Source: Gillisella vitis
Lineage (GTDB): Bacteria > Pseudomonadota > Alphaproteobacteria > Rhizobiales > Rhizobiaceae
Assembly (NCBI RefSeq): GCF_001541345.2
Contig: NZ_LMVL02000008.1
Coordinates: 124,001 to 188,000, forward strand
Reading direction: 5' to 3'
Length of the DNA: 64,000 bases
Positions 35,569 to 44,566 of this stretch are shown here, one piece after another. Within the stretch, counting starts at the first letter, position 1. Each line of letters starts with the position of its first letter. The notes beneath the pieces are model-generated. The model did no database searches and had not been told where the DNA came from. It saw only the letters and a list, made by a program, of their open reading frames with translations. Made by a program: the position numbers and the translations under genes.

Positions 35569-36036
35569 GTGTTTCGCGCCGAACTGGATGCCATCGACAT
35601 CAAAATTCTAAGAGAGTTGCAACGCGACGGTCGGATGACCAATGTCGAGCTTTCGGAGCGCGTCGGTATTTCCGCACCGCCCTGCCTTCGCCGGGTGCGC
35701 AAACTCGAAGAAGCGGGTATTATTCAAGGCTATCATGCGGCGTTGAGCGGCCCCAAACTGGGCTTCGATCTGGTCGCCTTCTGCATGGTCGGACTGAAAC
35801 ACCAGTCGGAAGCCAATCTGAAGAGCTTTGCCGCCGCCACTGAACAATGGCCGCTGGTGCGCCAGGCCTGGATGGTCAACGGCGAAAGCGATTTCCTGCT
35901 GCATTGCGTTGCCGATAATCTCACCAGTTTCCAGGATTTCGTCATTGAGACGCTGACGGCCAATAGCCATGTCGATACGGTGAAAACCCTGTTGACGATC
36001 CGGCAGATCAAGCGGCTGGACTCGATTCCTCTCTGA
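35569..36036 (+). CDS. Lrp/AsnC-family transcriptional regulator
   Basis: The 155-residue regulator starts at a GTG (35569) behind AAAAGGGTGACC. It has the Lrp HTH LDAIDIKILRELQRDGRMTN with ELSERVGISAPPCLRRVRKL and the C-terminal RAM/AsnC ligand domain. It is divergent from trxB. The corresponding gene in S. meliloti (lrp) is linked to the lps core genes. Its end overlaps the convergent gene at 36008 by 29 bases. Confidence 0.92.
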   Translation: MFRAELDAIDIKILRELQRDGRMTNVELSERVGISAPPCLRRVRKLEEAGIIQGYHAALSGPKLGFDLVAFCMVGLKHQSEANLKSFAAATEQWPLVRQAWMVNGESDFLLHCVADNLTSFQDFVIETLTANSHVDTVKTLLTIRQIKRLDSIPL

Positions 36037-37126
36037 CCCCTACGTTGTTGAGCAGGATATTGACCCTGTCGATCAGGGCTTCGACCGAATAAAGCGCCAT
36101 CACCTCGGGCGAGACCGGCTGAAACGGCGCTTTAAAGAACTCTTCTATACCGTCGAGATTTGCATTGCCGTCCAGCAGGAAGACGTTAGCCGGATGATAA
36201 AAATCTGCGACGCGCACTGAGCCATTATTGGTCAGAAGCTTGCGACCATAGAGGGTGGCTTCGAGCGGGCGTAGCGTCAGGCCCTGTTGGCCGTCCTGGA
36301 CGATGTCGATGATACAACGGGCCGCCAGGTTTTCGGCCAGATAGGCCGGGTAAGGGCTGTTGCCGGTGTGCTTGGCGAGGCGGTCGGCCAGGGTCTTGCG
36401 GGCCTTCTTCAGTTCCGTAAACCGGATGGAAGTGGTGAAGCCCCGGCGCCGCAAATCGCTGCTCAGCGCCTCGATCAGCGATTTGCGCCCCTTATCCTTG
36501 CCGAGAAAGGCAAAATCCACGACTGCTTGCACCGATTTGACGCTGTCGACGGCGGCGATATATTGCCGGTAAGGTTCAAATCCATAGCGCTGGCAGTCGG
36601 CCTCGTCGAAGGACAGCACTGGATAGCCGGCGGCGTGCAGGTCTTGCAGCAGCGGTCCCATGCCGTTCTTGGTGGCGATTGGATTGCGCACCACGACGGC
36701 GATTCTGGCGCGGGGGCGGGCCTTGTGCAGATATTCGACGATTTCCTCGCGCTCGTTGACGAGAAAAAGTGCATCCGGCTGGCTGGCGATCTGCTGAGCG
36801 ATGATCCGGTTATAGAGATATTTTCGGCCGAAGCGCGGCATGATCTTGAAGATAGGCCGGTGACGGGCGGCATCTTTCACGTTCAGGACATGAACATCGA
36901 ATCGGCTTGGATCAGCCTTTGTCCAGAAATAGTCTTCGTAATCGGCCCAGAAACCAATGCAGGCAACTTGCTGGCGCTGCTGCGCCACGGGGGTAGACGT
37001 CACGTTGGGCTCCTGCGCAAGCGACGTCTCCTCACTGCGGACGCCATGATTTTCACCAGAAACAGATTTCACTGTATAGTTCGTTAAATCTGAGCCGATT
37101 AAGGTGAAAATTCGGCGGCTGGGCAA
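36008..37126 (-). CDS. Surface-polysaccharide protein, glycosyltransferase-like
   Basis: A 372-residue protein without signal peptide. The N-terminal 45 residues are weakly supported and the true start may be internal. From VACIGFWADYEDYFW onward it resembles uncharacterised rhizobial lipopolysaccharide-region proteins. The C-terminal third (ENLAARCIIDIVQDGQQGLT, LRPLEATLYGRKLLTNN) looks like the acceptor/donor region of GT-B glycosyltransferases. It lies between an Lrp gene and a sulfotransferase gene. A role in LPS core or capsule assembly is inferred. Confidence 0.72.
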   Translation of the reverse strand: MPSRRIFTLIGSDLTNYTVKSVSGENHGVRSEETSLAQEPNVTSTPVAQQRQQVACIGFWADYEDYFWTKADPSRFDVHVLNVKDAARHRPIFKIMPRFGRKYLYNRIIAQQIASQPDALFLVNEREEIVEYLHKARPRARIAVVVRNPIATKNGMGPLLQDLHAAGYPVLSFDEADCQRYGFEPYRQYIAAVDSVKSVQAVVDFAFLGKDKGRKSLIEALSSDLRRRGFTTSIRFTELKKARKTLADRLAKHTGNSPYPAYLAENLAARCIIDIVQDGQQGLTLRPLEATLYGRKLLTNNGSVRVADFYHPANVFLLDGNANLDGIEEFFKAPFQPVSPEVMALYSVEALIDRVNILLNNVGVREESSPAA

Positions 37127-37255
37127 GACAGTCCAGCCTTATTTTGCGTCCCTGCGTGGCCGCAAAACCATGGGTATGCTCAGTGTTTTCGAATTCACGC
37201 GGCATCGTCTTTCGACCCGGATGGATGAAGGCCGATGCCGCATCGGTTCTACCCG

Positions 37256-37870
37256 TCAGGCAGAAAACTTATAGTTGAACAACTCGATTTCTTCCTGGAA
37301 ATGCGTCTGGACGAAGGTTTTGGTTTCCTCATCGTAATAGCGGGTATAATCGCCGCGTTTCGACTGGTTTTTCTTCGGAACAGGATTGCTCAGCCGCAGT
37401 CTTTCCAGCAGGGTCGGCTTCATACCGATTTTCTTGCGGATCTTGCGGAAGTCAGAATCGATATTTTCCATCGTGCCGATATAATCGCAGCCAGATAGCC
37501 AGAACATTTGCGAGCGGCGCTGAAGCGGCGGCAGGATCTCCTCTGGCCAATGTTCGTCATGTCTCGAATAATAGGAGTCTTCGAGCAGCCAAGACTTGAA
37601 GCCGATGTCGCGGATATGCTGTTGGTAGACCGGGCACTCATAGCTCTGCAACCGCTTCTGGCAAAGAAACGAATAGAGCGACACCATCCGGTCCCAAGGA
37701 TTGCGCACGAAGCCGAATGAGTAGCGCCCATCGATGCCGAATTGGGAAAGCTTCCTGTGCGGAACATGGGTCGGCACACCATTCGTTTCGCCACCCAGTA
37801 CCCTGGTAATGGATCTGCCAGCGGATTTCGGAACATGTACGAAGACAAAATTGGGCGCAACGACCGTCAT
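37256..37870 (-). CDS. Sulfotransferase family protein
   Basis: The 204-residue protein begins at ATG 37870 with GGAGA upstream. It contains the PAPS 5'-phosphosulfate-binding loop VHVPKSAGRSI (residues 11-21, Lys15) and the 3'-phosphate-binding FVRNPWDRMVSLYSF (Arg56, Ser64). These are the hallmarks of sulfotransferases that use PAPS. In this cluster the likely acceptor is a surface polysaccharide sugar, possibly the LPS core. The acceptor is not known. Confidence 0.88.
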   Translation of the reverse strand: MTVVAPNFVFVHVPKSAGRSITRVLGGETNGVPTHVPHRKLSQFGIDGRYSFGFVRNPWDRMVSLYSFLCQKRLQSYECPVYQQHIRDIGFKSWLLEDSYYSRHDEHWPEEILPPLQRRSQMFWLSGCDYIGTMENIDSDFRKIRKKIGMKPTLLERLRLSNPVPKKNQSKRGDYTRYYDEETKTFVQTHFQEEIELFNYKFSA

Positions 37871-38374
37871 GGTCTCTCCTGTGAGTGAATGCCGCGTCCA
37901 AAGCGCTGGACGTCGGTAGGGCGCAGGTGCCCGTTTCAATGTTTCCCGCAGAGAACTTAAGCCCCGATGCCTGCTTCCGGCCTCGTGACTCCACAGCTCT
38001 GCGTGGACATTCGGATCAAGTTCATCCTGATCCGTCGCGGATATCATCTTTATTTGCGCCAGTAGCGGCGCATTTGGGATAAACCCATGTTATTGTAGTA
38101 ACCAATAAGTTACTGATTCGCGCCAGTGCTTTTTTAAAAAATCCCCGGGCGTTTTCAAAAAAATCATGCAGCAGCAGGGCCATTGGGCCTATGGGCGAGG
38201 GATAAGCGGCACCCGGGAGGTTGTTGCCTTGGAAATCTGGGGACAACGATGATAGCGCTATCAACATCAGCGGGAACGGCTTGGCCTTGCGACAACAGCA
38301 TGAATATATTCGCCGAGACGAATGTTCGTGCTGTTCAGCCTGAAAATCGTCTTTTGACCACCAAGGGGACCGAA
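37871..38374. other. Divergent intergenic region in the polysaccharide cluster
   Basis: About 500 bases, AT-rich near 38090-38165. It carries an inverted repeat agtaac / gttact (38097-38114), likely a regulatory site between the divergent sulfotransferase and capsule-like genes. Part of the right end may be coding if an upstream start (38249 or 38300) is used for the next gene. Confidence 0.4.
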
Positions 38375-39412
38375 ATGCAAAAAGCGGATGCGATCAGCGT
38401 CAATGTGTTTCGGGCAACGAAACCGGATTTTCCCTTCCAGGCCTTCCTGGAGAACCCGTCTGGACAGTTTCGCTTTTCGATGGTGGATGATGCGCATTAC
38501 AAGCCATGCGACGTTGCTGTGTTCTTCGGGTCCTTCGGCCTGACGTCAACGTCGGTCCATGCCTTCCGAACGGCGATTGCTGCCCAACACAAGGGGCCGT
38601 TGCTGACGGTCGAAACGGGCTTCTGGGGGCGCGAAACCATCAAACGGTCGTTTAACTGGTATCACAATCTTCTGGGGCATCGGCGCGCTTTCTACAAATT
38701 CAGACATAGTTTCTACCGGATTGCGCTCGATGGATCGCTGCCGGGCGACGCCGATTTTTGCAATACCAACAGCCCGCCCGACCGTTGGGAAAAACAGAGT
38801 GCGGCGCTGAATATCCGCTTGAAACCCTATCGCAGCGCTGGCGAACATGTGGTGATCATCGGGCAGATCCCCGGCGACGCCGCCATGCGGGGCATGGACG
38901 TCTGCCAGTGGCTGGGGGCAACGGCGCGCAGCGTACGCCGGCTCACCGACCGTCCGATCGTCGTGCGGCCGCATCCCGGCATGAAAAATGAGGATTTCGC
39001 AACACTTCAGGTCGAACTTGCGACTGTTCCCAACCTGCGGATCTCTGATCTTGGCTCACTTTCCACTGTCGACGAATTGGAGCGGGCGCATTGCACCATC
39101 TGCTACTCCTCGTCGTTTTCACTGGACTCGCTGCTGGCCGGCGTGCCGGTCATCACCTTGTCGCGCTTCAACATTGCCGCGCCGATCTGCTCCAGACGGA
39201 TCGAGGATGTGGCCGAGCCGCCTTTGCCTGAGCGTGAGCAATTGTTTTACAATATCGCCTATGCCCATTGGACGCCGGAGGAGATCCGCAGCGGCGAAGT
39301 CTGGGCGAGATTCGCTCCCATCCTTGCCAGGCGCTGTATTGGGGGCAGCCGTCCGTCCCGCAGTCACGCTGCCAATTCTCTGCTGTCGGGATTCCAGTTG
39401 CAGGGGCTGTGA
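38375..39412 (+). CDS. Capsule/polysaccharide biosynthesis-like protein
   Basis: About 345 residues from ATG 38375, which has AAGGGG upstream; ATGs at 38249 (also with a GGGG) and 38300 are alternatives. The second half reads SVRRLTDRPIVVRPHPGM, LSTVDELERAHCTICYSSSF and SLDSLLAGVPVITLS. This resembles the KpsC/KpsS and CDP-glycerol transferase type of GT-B fold, where such motifs bind a nucleotide sugar. The exact activity is unknown. Its position in the LPS region supports a polysaccharide role. Confidence 0.8.
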   Translation: MQKADAISVNVFRATKPDFPFQAFLENPSGQFRFSMVDDAHYKPCDVAVFFGSFGLTSTSVHAFRTAIAAQHKGPLLTVETGFWGRETIKRSFNWYHNLLGHRRAFYKFRHSFYRIALDGSLPGDADFCNTNSPPDRWEKQSAALNIRLKPYRSAGEHVVIIGQIPGDAAMRGMDVCQWLGATARSVRRLTDRPIVVRPHPGMKNEDFATLQVELATVPNLRISDLGSLSTVDELERAHCTICYSSSFSLDSLLAGVPVITLSRFNIAAPICSRRIEDVAEPPLPEREQLFYNIAYAHWTPEEIRSGEVWARFAPILARRCIGGSRPSRSHAANSLLSGFQLQGL

Positions 39413-39542
39413 CCGTCTTCATTTTATGTCGCCGCTTTATGGGCTGGATCGGTTCCCTTCAAATCGGATAGAGGTAGGGGAGTTGAAGCAGGACGCTGTG
39501 ATGTCGTGAGGATTTCGCAGCTATTCCGTGACAGGATAACGC

Positions 39543-40295
39543 ATGTTCGGGAAGAAAAACGGGCCACGTAAGAAAAGCCGGATCGAGCGGTTCTTTTCTC
39601 TCAACCAGCATCGCAAGCGCTGGGGCGCGGCGCGTCACGCTGTCGCGGATCTGGATTATCAGGGGCTTAAACAGCAGATGGTCGAGGGTGATACGGCTTT
39701 GCAGACGCGCGGTTCGGAAAAATCGCTTGATCTGCATCTGGAGAACCTGCGCCGCGAATTTGCGGGCCAGCCGGAACTGCTTTGGCATCATGCACGGCTG
39801 ATCGTGTTGCTGCGTCGGGAATTCCAAGTGGAGCAGACATTTGCGCAATTGCAGGCACTGTGGGAGGCGGAGGCTGATTTCCTCTGCGAAAACCTAAACC
39901 TGCGCTGGCTGGTTTCGGCTGCCGACAGTTTTGTCGACCATCACCCGGATGCCGGGGAACGTGCGCGCGCCATGCTGGTGTCGCTGTTGGTCAATACGGT
40001 GAAAATCTATGAGACCGAGCGGGTGCTGGCGACGGCTCCGGCACCGGCCGATGCGCAAAAGCTTGAGCGGTTGCAATCCGAGCTGATTCCGCTGTTTTCA
40101 GGCCTGTCCTGCTTTACCATCGGCACTGACGATACCCTGCGCAACATGCGCTGGCGGCTGGACGGGTTGATGGCGCAAGGCCCGGTTGGACTGATGCTGA
40201 AAACCGTCTTCGACCGGTTGCAGGTGGAAGATACCGCCTTTGCCCGCCTCAAGGCGCAGCATCACCGGGGGCGGACGGGCTGGTGGTCTGAGTGA
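39543..40295 (+). CDS. Hypothetical protein in the polysaccharide cluster
   Basis: The 250-residue protein has a very basic N-terminus (MFGKKNGPRKKSRIERFF) and a helical body. The body includes the LHLENLRREFAGQPELLWHH segment and resembles a TPR-like alpha-solenoid. I recognise no family. It has no membrane helix. It may be a peripheral component of surface-sugar assembly. Its last 47 bases overlap the convergent GT25 gene. Confidence 0.72.
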   Translation: MFGKKNGPRKKSRIERFFSLNQHRKRWGAARHAVADLDYQGLKQQMVEGDTALQTRGSEKSLDLHLENLRREFAGQPELLWHHARLIVLLRREFQVEQTFAQLQALWEAEADFLCENLNLRWLVSAADSFVDHHPDAGERARAMLVSLLVNTVKIYETERVLATAPAPADAQKLERLQSELIPLFSGLSCFTIGTDDTLRNMRWRLDGLMAQGPVGLMLKTVFDRLQVEDTAFARLKAQHHRGRTGWWSE

Positions 40296-41076
40296 TGGCC
40301 AAGGCTTTCAGATAGTCGAAATCCTCGCGCCGGACAGGCATCTGCCGCCGTTGCGCATCATTGATATGACAAAGCTGACGCAGGCCCATCCGAAGCTGCG
40401 CCTTGATGCGCCTGAGGCGGAAAGCCAGCGCTGGGCGTTGTTTTTCGGATTGCGCGGGCGATATCGACGACTGGGTCGCTATCGGTTCGGGCAGGCCATA
40501 GGGGACGCAGCGGTCCAGTTGCACGGCCAGAGCCGGATCGGCCTGGAAGGAGGCAAGCTCATAGGCCGCACAGATCACCGCATCGGCAATGGCGCCGTGG
40601 CGTGCACTGCGTTGCAGGAGTTTGGCGGCTCCCCTCGGCCAGAGAATATAGGCCGCAGCCCCGGAGCGGTCCTGGTAAAGCCGGCGAAGCGGCAGATCGG
40701 AGAGGCTTATGCGAGCAACAAGCTTCTTGCGGCTGCGGGTTTCCAGCGTCACATGGTCGAGATCGCTGCGATGGCGCAGCGCTTCCAGAAGAGCAGGCAC
40801 CTTGTCGGACAGCACCGCATCGTCTTCCAATACCAGTACGGGATCGCGGCCAGCGGCAATGGTCTCCCAGATATGGCGATGGCTGAGCAGGCAGGCTCGT
40901 TCGGCTGGCCGGATCGGTCTTTCCCAGCCACTCCAATAGGCCTCGCCCAGATCGGGAAGATGATCGGCATCCAAGGCAGCTATGCGGGTGAAGGGTAACC
41001 CAAGGGCCTGCATCTGCGTTTGCTGGAAGGCCAGCCGCTCACGGGCGCGGTCGAGATTGATGATCAGTACCTGCAT
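40249..41076 (-). CDS. Glycosyltransferase family 25 protein
   Basis: A 275-residue GT25 enzyme like LPS galactosyltransferases. It opens MQVLIINLDRARERLAFQQT, typical of the family. VLVLEDDAVLSDKVPALLEA contains the acidic metal-binding residues. The GAAAYILWPRGAAKLL segment is also conserved. Its substrate is likely the LPS core. It follows lpsB by ten bases on the same strand. Confidence 0.9.
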   Translation of the reverse strand: MQVLIINLDRARERLAFQQTQMQALGLPFTRIAALDADHLPDLGEAYWSGWERPIRPAERACLLSHRHIWETIAAGRDPVLVLEDDAVLSDKVPALLEALRHRSDLDHVTLETRSRKKLVARISLSDLPLRRLYQDRSGAAAYILWPRGAAKLLQRSARHGAIADAVICAAYELASFQADPALAVQLDRCVPYGLPEPIATQSSISPAQSEKQRPALAFRLRRIKAQLRMGLRQLCHINDAQRRQMPVRREDFDYLKALAITQTTSPSAPGDAAP

Positions 41077-41086
41077 GACGTCGGCT

Positions 41087-42190
41087 TTACGGTTGGGGCG
41101 CTGGCGGCGCGATCACCGGCCTGCCAAGCAACCGGCTATAGACGGCTTCCAGCCCTGCCGCTTCTCTGGCAAGCGCAAAGTTTTCCCGCACATGGGCAAC
41201 GGCAGCCTTGCCATGTAGGCAGGCGCGACCAGGATCGGCCAGATAAGGCTCGATTGCATCACGTAGCGGCGCATAGGCATCCGCGGCGACCACGGCGCCG
41301 GTTGCCCCTTCGGCGATCAGCTCCGCATAGGCCCCGGCATCCGAGGCGACCACAACGGTTTCGGACGCCATGGCTTCCAGCGGCGTCAGGCCAAAGCCTT
41401 CATTGCGCGAGGGCGCGACATAGAGCGTCAGCCGCCGATACCACGGCTTGATGTCCTCGACCTCGCCCAGGAAAACGATCCGCTCCGCCAGACCGGCAGC
41501 GGCAATCTGTGCCTTCAGCCCATCGGCAAAGCCCTTGTGTTCCGGGGTGACACGGCCGGAGACCACGGCTGTCCAGCCGGGATAACGGGGCAGCAGCTCG
41601 ATCATCGCCTTGACGAACAGATCGGTACCCTTCTGATGGCGCACCCGACCGAAGCAGCCGATCAGATAATCGCCCGGCAGATTTGTGGCTGTTATCCTGT
41701 CCTCTGCACCTTGAGGTGGGTGAAACAGTTCGGTGTCGATGCCGTGGCGGATGACGCTATGCGGCACTTGCAAAAACGAGCCGGAGCGGGCGCTGGTGGC
41801 GACCACGGCATCCATTTTCGAGATCAGCCAACGGGTATAGCGGCTGTGATGACGCTGGGCCGCCGAGGTAAACAGCAGTTTCAGCGGCATGCGCAGCACA
41901 TCGCGCAGCACCAAGCCCGCCAGCATTTCCAGATTGCGTCGGGCATGCCAGACGCGATGGGAGGCGCCGCGTGGCTTTTTCCACAAGGCGGGCAGTTGTG
42001 CGAAGGACAAGGCGGGCATGGTGTCCGGCAGGCCAGGGCCAAGTGTGGCAATGGCCAGTCCGCGGCGGCGCTGCTGCGGGATCAATTGCACCACGGTGGA
42101 GGTTACGCCCGAAAGTCGCCGCTTGAAATGAGGAGCCACCACAAGGATTGAAGCAGGATCAAGCACGCACAGGGTACCTTTCGTCATCAC
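41087..42190 (-). CDS. lpsB: LPS core glycosyltransferase LpsB-like (GT4)
   Basis: The 367-residue GT-B enzyme ends with the GT4 retaining signature NEGFGLTPLEAMASE, which includes the EGFGL and E-x7-E pattern. The donor-binding region starts with LIGCFGRVRHQKGTDLFVKA. It is adjacent to greA and followed by other sugar genes, as lpsB is in Sinorhizobium, where LpsB is a mannosyltransferase of the LPS core. The name rests on both sequence style and synteny. A greA terminator precedes it. Confidence 0.85.
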   Translation of the reverse strand: MMTKGTLCVLDPASILVVAPHFKRRLSGVTSTVVQLIPQQRRRGLAIATLGPGLPDTMPALSFAQLPALWKKPRGASHRVWHARRNLEMLAGLVLRDVLRMPLKLLFTSAAQRHHSRYTRWLISKMDAVVATSARSGSFLQVPHSVIRHGIDTELFHPPQGAEDRITATNLPGDYLIGCFGRVRHQKGTDLFVKAMIELLPRYPGWTAVVSGRVTPEHKGFADGLKAQIAAAGLAERIVFLGEVEDIKPWYRRLTLYVAPSRNEGFGLTPLEAMASETVVVASDAGAYAELIAEGATGAVVAADAYAPLRDAIEPYLADPGRACLHGKAAVAHVRENFALAREAAGLEAVYSRLLGRPVIAPPAPQP

Positions 42191-42219
42191 GGCTACATTG
42201 CAGGTTACTGCTCACACAA

Positions 42220-42250
42220 AAAAGACGCGCCTGCAAGGCGCGTCTTTTTC
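42220..42250. terminator. Terminator of greA
   Basis: Perfect arms aaaagacgcgcc / ggcgcgtctttt with a five-base loop. A further A-run on the left gives T-runs for the minus strand. It separates greA from lpsB. Confidence 0.9.
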
Positions 42251-42268
42251 AACAGCAGAGGCTGTAGA

Positions 42269-42745
42269 TCAACCCCAGTTGACCGCGATGATTTCGTAAG
42301 CTTTTGAGCCGCCGGGAGCCACGACTTCGATACTGTCGCCGGCTTCCTTGCCAATCATGGCGCGGGCAATCGGCGAGGAAATCGAGATACGGCCAGCCTT
42401 CACATCCGCTTCCTGATCGCCGACGATCTGGTAGACCTTTTCCTCGTCGGTATCTTCATCGATCAGCTTGACGGTGGCGCCGAACTTGATTTTCGAGCCG
42501 GACATTTTTGACAGATCAATGACTTCCGCGCGCGCAGTCAGATCTTCGAGTTCGGAGACCCGGCCTTCATTGTGGCTCTGGGCTTCCTTGGCGGCATGAT
42601 ATTCGGCATTTTCCGAAAGGTCGCCATGGGCGCGCGCTTCGGCAATGGCCTCAATGATCCGAGGACGTTCTTCTTGCTGACGCCAGCGCAGTTCCTCCTG
42701 AAGCTTGGAGAAGCCGTTCTGTGTCATCGGTACCTTATCAACCAT
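42269..42745 (-). CDS. greA: Transcription elongation factor GreA
   Basis: GreA rescues backtracked RNA polymerase by stimulating cleavage of the nascent RNA. From ATG 42745, which has a strong AAGGAAGAGG ribosome binding site, it is 158 residues; an ATG at 42760 overlaps that site and is less likely. The coiled-coil tip holds RAHGDLSENAEYHAAKEAQS with the catalytic acidic pair. The C-terminal FKBP-like domain ends AYEIIAVNWG. Confidence 0.97.
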   Translation of the reverse strand: MVDKVPMTQNGFSKLQEELRWRQQEERPRIIEAIAEARAHGDLSENAEYHAAKEAQSHNEGRVSELEDLTARAEVIDLSKMSGSKIKFGATVKLIDEDTDEEKVYQIVGDQEADVKAGRISISSPIARAMIGKEAGDSIEVVAPGGSKAYEIIAVNWG

Positions 42746-42938
42746 GTCCTCTTCCTTCACCTTTCATGCCCGCATGGCGTGGCCATGAAAATAAAACAGG
42801 TTCCGAAGCAAAGCCACGGAACCAGCCACAAATCCAACTCGTGACATTATAGCAGACTGTAACAGTCAATTTCCAGAGATTTCGAATGGACGCATTTTCA
42901 ATCTGCCCATCCGGCACGACCGTCCAGGCGCAACCGTG

Positions 42939-43049
42939 TCACCGCGCTGATATAAGGTTCCAGATGTCGTTAACAAGGGCAATGGCGACAAGCCACATCG
43001 CAATCGAAATCGCAAAGACCAGAAGCAGGTATTTCATCCTTGGGGTCAT
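42939..43049 (-). CDS. Small single-helix membrane protein (36 residues)
   Basis: An ORF of 36 residues read on the minus strand: MTPRMKYLLLVFAISIAMW, then LVAIALVNDIWNLISAR. It is a single hydrophobic helix with a basic N-terminus and a polar end. A weak GCAGAG precedes the ATG. The composition is typical of real bacterial small membrane proteins, but no family is known to me. Confidence 0.45.
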   Translation of the reverse strand: MTPRMKYLLLVFAISIAMWLVAIALVNDIWNLISAR

Positions 43050-43213
43050 TATCTCTGCCGTTGTCGCCGGTTCTTGCTGGCGAGTCTAACCGATGATTCG
43101 AGTGCAGTGGGAATTAACCTTCGGTCAAGGATAGGGTTTTGTAAACGGCGAGGCGGAGTGTGTTCCGTTTTGTGCCACGCGGTCGGCTGTTGATCGATGC
43201 TGGGCAGGGGCGA

Positions 43214-44458
43214 TCACCATGGTTCGATTTTATAGGCGCCGTCGGGCGGCATATTGGGTGGCCTGTAGGGACCTGCCAATGGACGGCCATTCAGCCGATC
43301 GATGACGGATTGATGGATGAGGCTGCCCTCTTGGATGTAGCGAGGGTCGCAAAGCGGCAGATACCAGCCTTTCGGCGGTCGGTGGCGCCAGGAGGAAAAG
43401 GGGACGCGTCGTGGAACGATCTCCAGCGGCAGCCAGGCCCATGTCATGGAATCATGGAGCGGCGACAGCGGATCGAGCTTCACATGGTCGTTGTCGTCAT
43501 TTTCGCCATAGACGATGTCACGCACCCTGTCTTCGTTGTAGTGTAGGCCGAACGACCTGCTTTCGGCAATCATCCAGGCCAAGGGGATCTTGGCCGTGGC
43601 GCTTTGCGCTTCGCTATAGCCACCGCCGACATCGCCATGCGAGCCGCAAAACCAGACCTGCTTGAAATCCTGAGGCTTGATCATCTGCGGGTCCCGTGGC
43701 TTGAACGGGCTGCCCCAGAATTCCTGGCCCGCCTTCCAGTAGACCGGCCGGAACATCGTGCGCCGTTCATCGATTGCCAGCGCCTGACGGACCGTTGCCA
43801 CGCTCGGATTGCGGGTGGTGAAGGGAAAAGTCTGAAAGGTGAGACCTCTCTGCGTCTGGTTGATTACTGTCGATACAGTGTCGAACAGGCCCAGAAAGGC
43901 AATCGCCGGACGGTAGCCGCGCAAGGTGCGCTCATAAAGACGCATGGCCGCGAATGCGGATGGCGGGGAATGACTGAGGGTGTCAGCCGTTTCGCCGTGC
44001 CGCTGCCCTTCCGGAATGGTTTTATAGGTCCGGTAGGCGTAGTCCACCAGATTGAGGAAATTCGGTGCGATGATGCCGAGGCTGTTGATGAAACCGGCCA
44101 GAACCCTGGCACTATAGGCACCCCGGCTGAACCCGAGGATGTAGATCCTGTCGTCCTCGCCAATCTGGTTTCCGGCGTCGTCGCGTGGTGCGGCCCGATA
44201 GTTCTCCACGAGAAAACGGTAGGCACGCTTGACATTGCGGTCGAGGCCCCAGCCCGTCGCCAGGCCCCAGACTTCGGCCGTTTGGCGCGCAATCCGCAGC
44301 CAGTCATCGTCTGCACCGAAGGTGCCGACGCCCGGCTCATAATAGACCAATTGCTCGTCGCTGCGGCTCAGACAGCTGAGCAGTCTGACCATATTGGTGC
44401 GGCTGGCTGAAATCTCGTTCGACGTGCCGTCAAACAGAATGACGATGTTTTTGCCCAC
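43214..44458 (-). CDS. DUF2235 (alpha/beta-hydrolase/Tle1-like) protein
   Basis: The 414-residue protein begins MGKNIVILFDGTSNEISAS and contains ILGFSRGAYSARVLAGFI, with the nucleophile-type Ser111. The second block is VWFCGSHGDVGGGYSE. These are the diagnostic motifs of DUF2235, a hydrolase family that includes type VI phospholipase effectors of the Tle1 class. No signal peptide, VgrG or immunity gene is adjacent, so a stand-alone cytosolic hydrolase is as likely. It is downstream of carB on the same strand. Confidence 0.9.
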   Translation of the reverse strand: MGKNIVILFDGTSNEISASRTNMVRLLSCLSRSDEQLVYYEPGVGTFGADDDWLRIARQTAEVWGLATGWGLDRNVKRAYRFLVENYRAAPRDDAGNQIGEDDRIYILGFSRGAYSARVLAGFINSLGIIAPNFLNLVDYAYRTYKTIPEGQRHGETADTLSHSPPSAFAAMRLYERTLRGYRPAIAFLGLFDTVSTVINQTQRGLTFQTFPFTTRNPSVATVRQALAIDERRTMFRPVYWKAGQEFWGSPFKPRDPQMIKPQDFKQVWFCGSHGDVGGGYSEAQSATAKIPLAWMIAESRSFGLHYNEDRVRDIVYGENDDNDHVKLDPLSPLHDSMTWAWLPLEIVPRRVPFSSWRHRPPKGWYLPLCDPRYIQEGSLIHQSVIDRLNGRPLAGPYRPPNMPPDGAYKIEPW

Positions 44459-44566
44459 GCTGCCCTCTCGCCAAATCGAGGGCTTTACATAGCATTCTCA
44501 GGGTCGTGCAGCATCCCTGGTTTTTGAAGGGTAAGGCGCACAGCCTCACCCTTCGGTCGCCGACTG

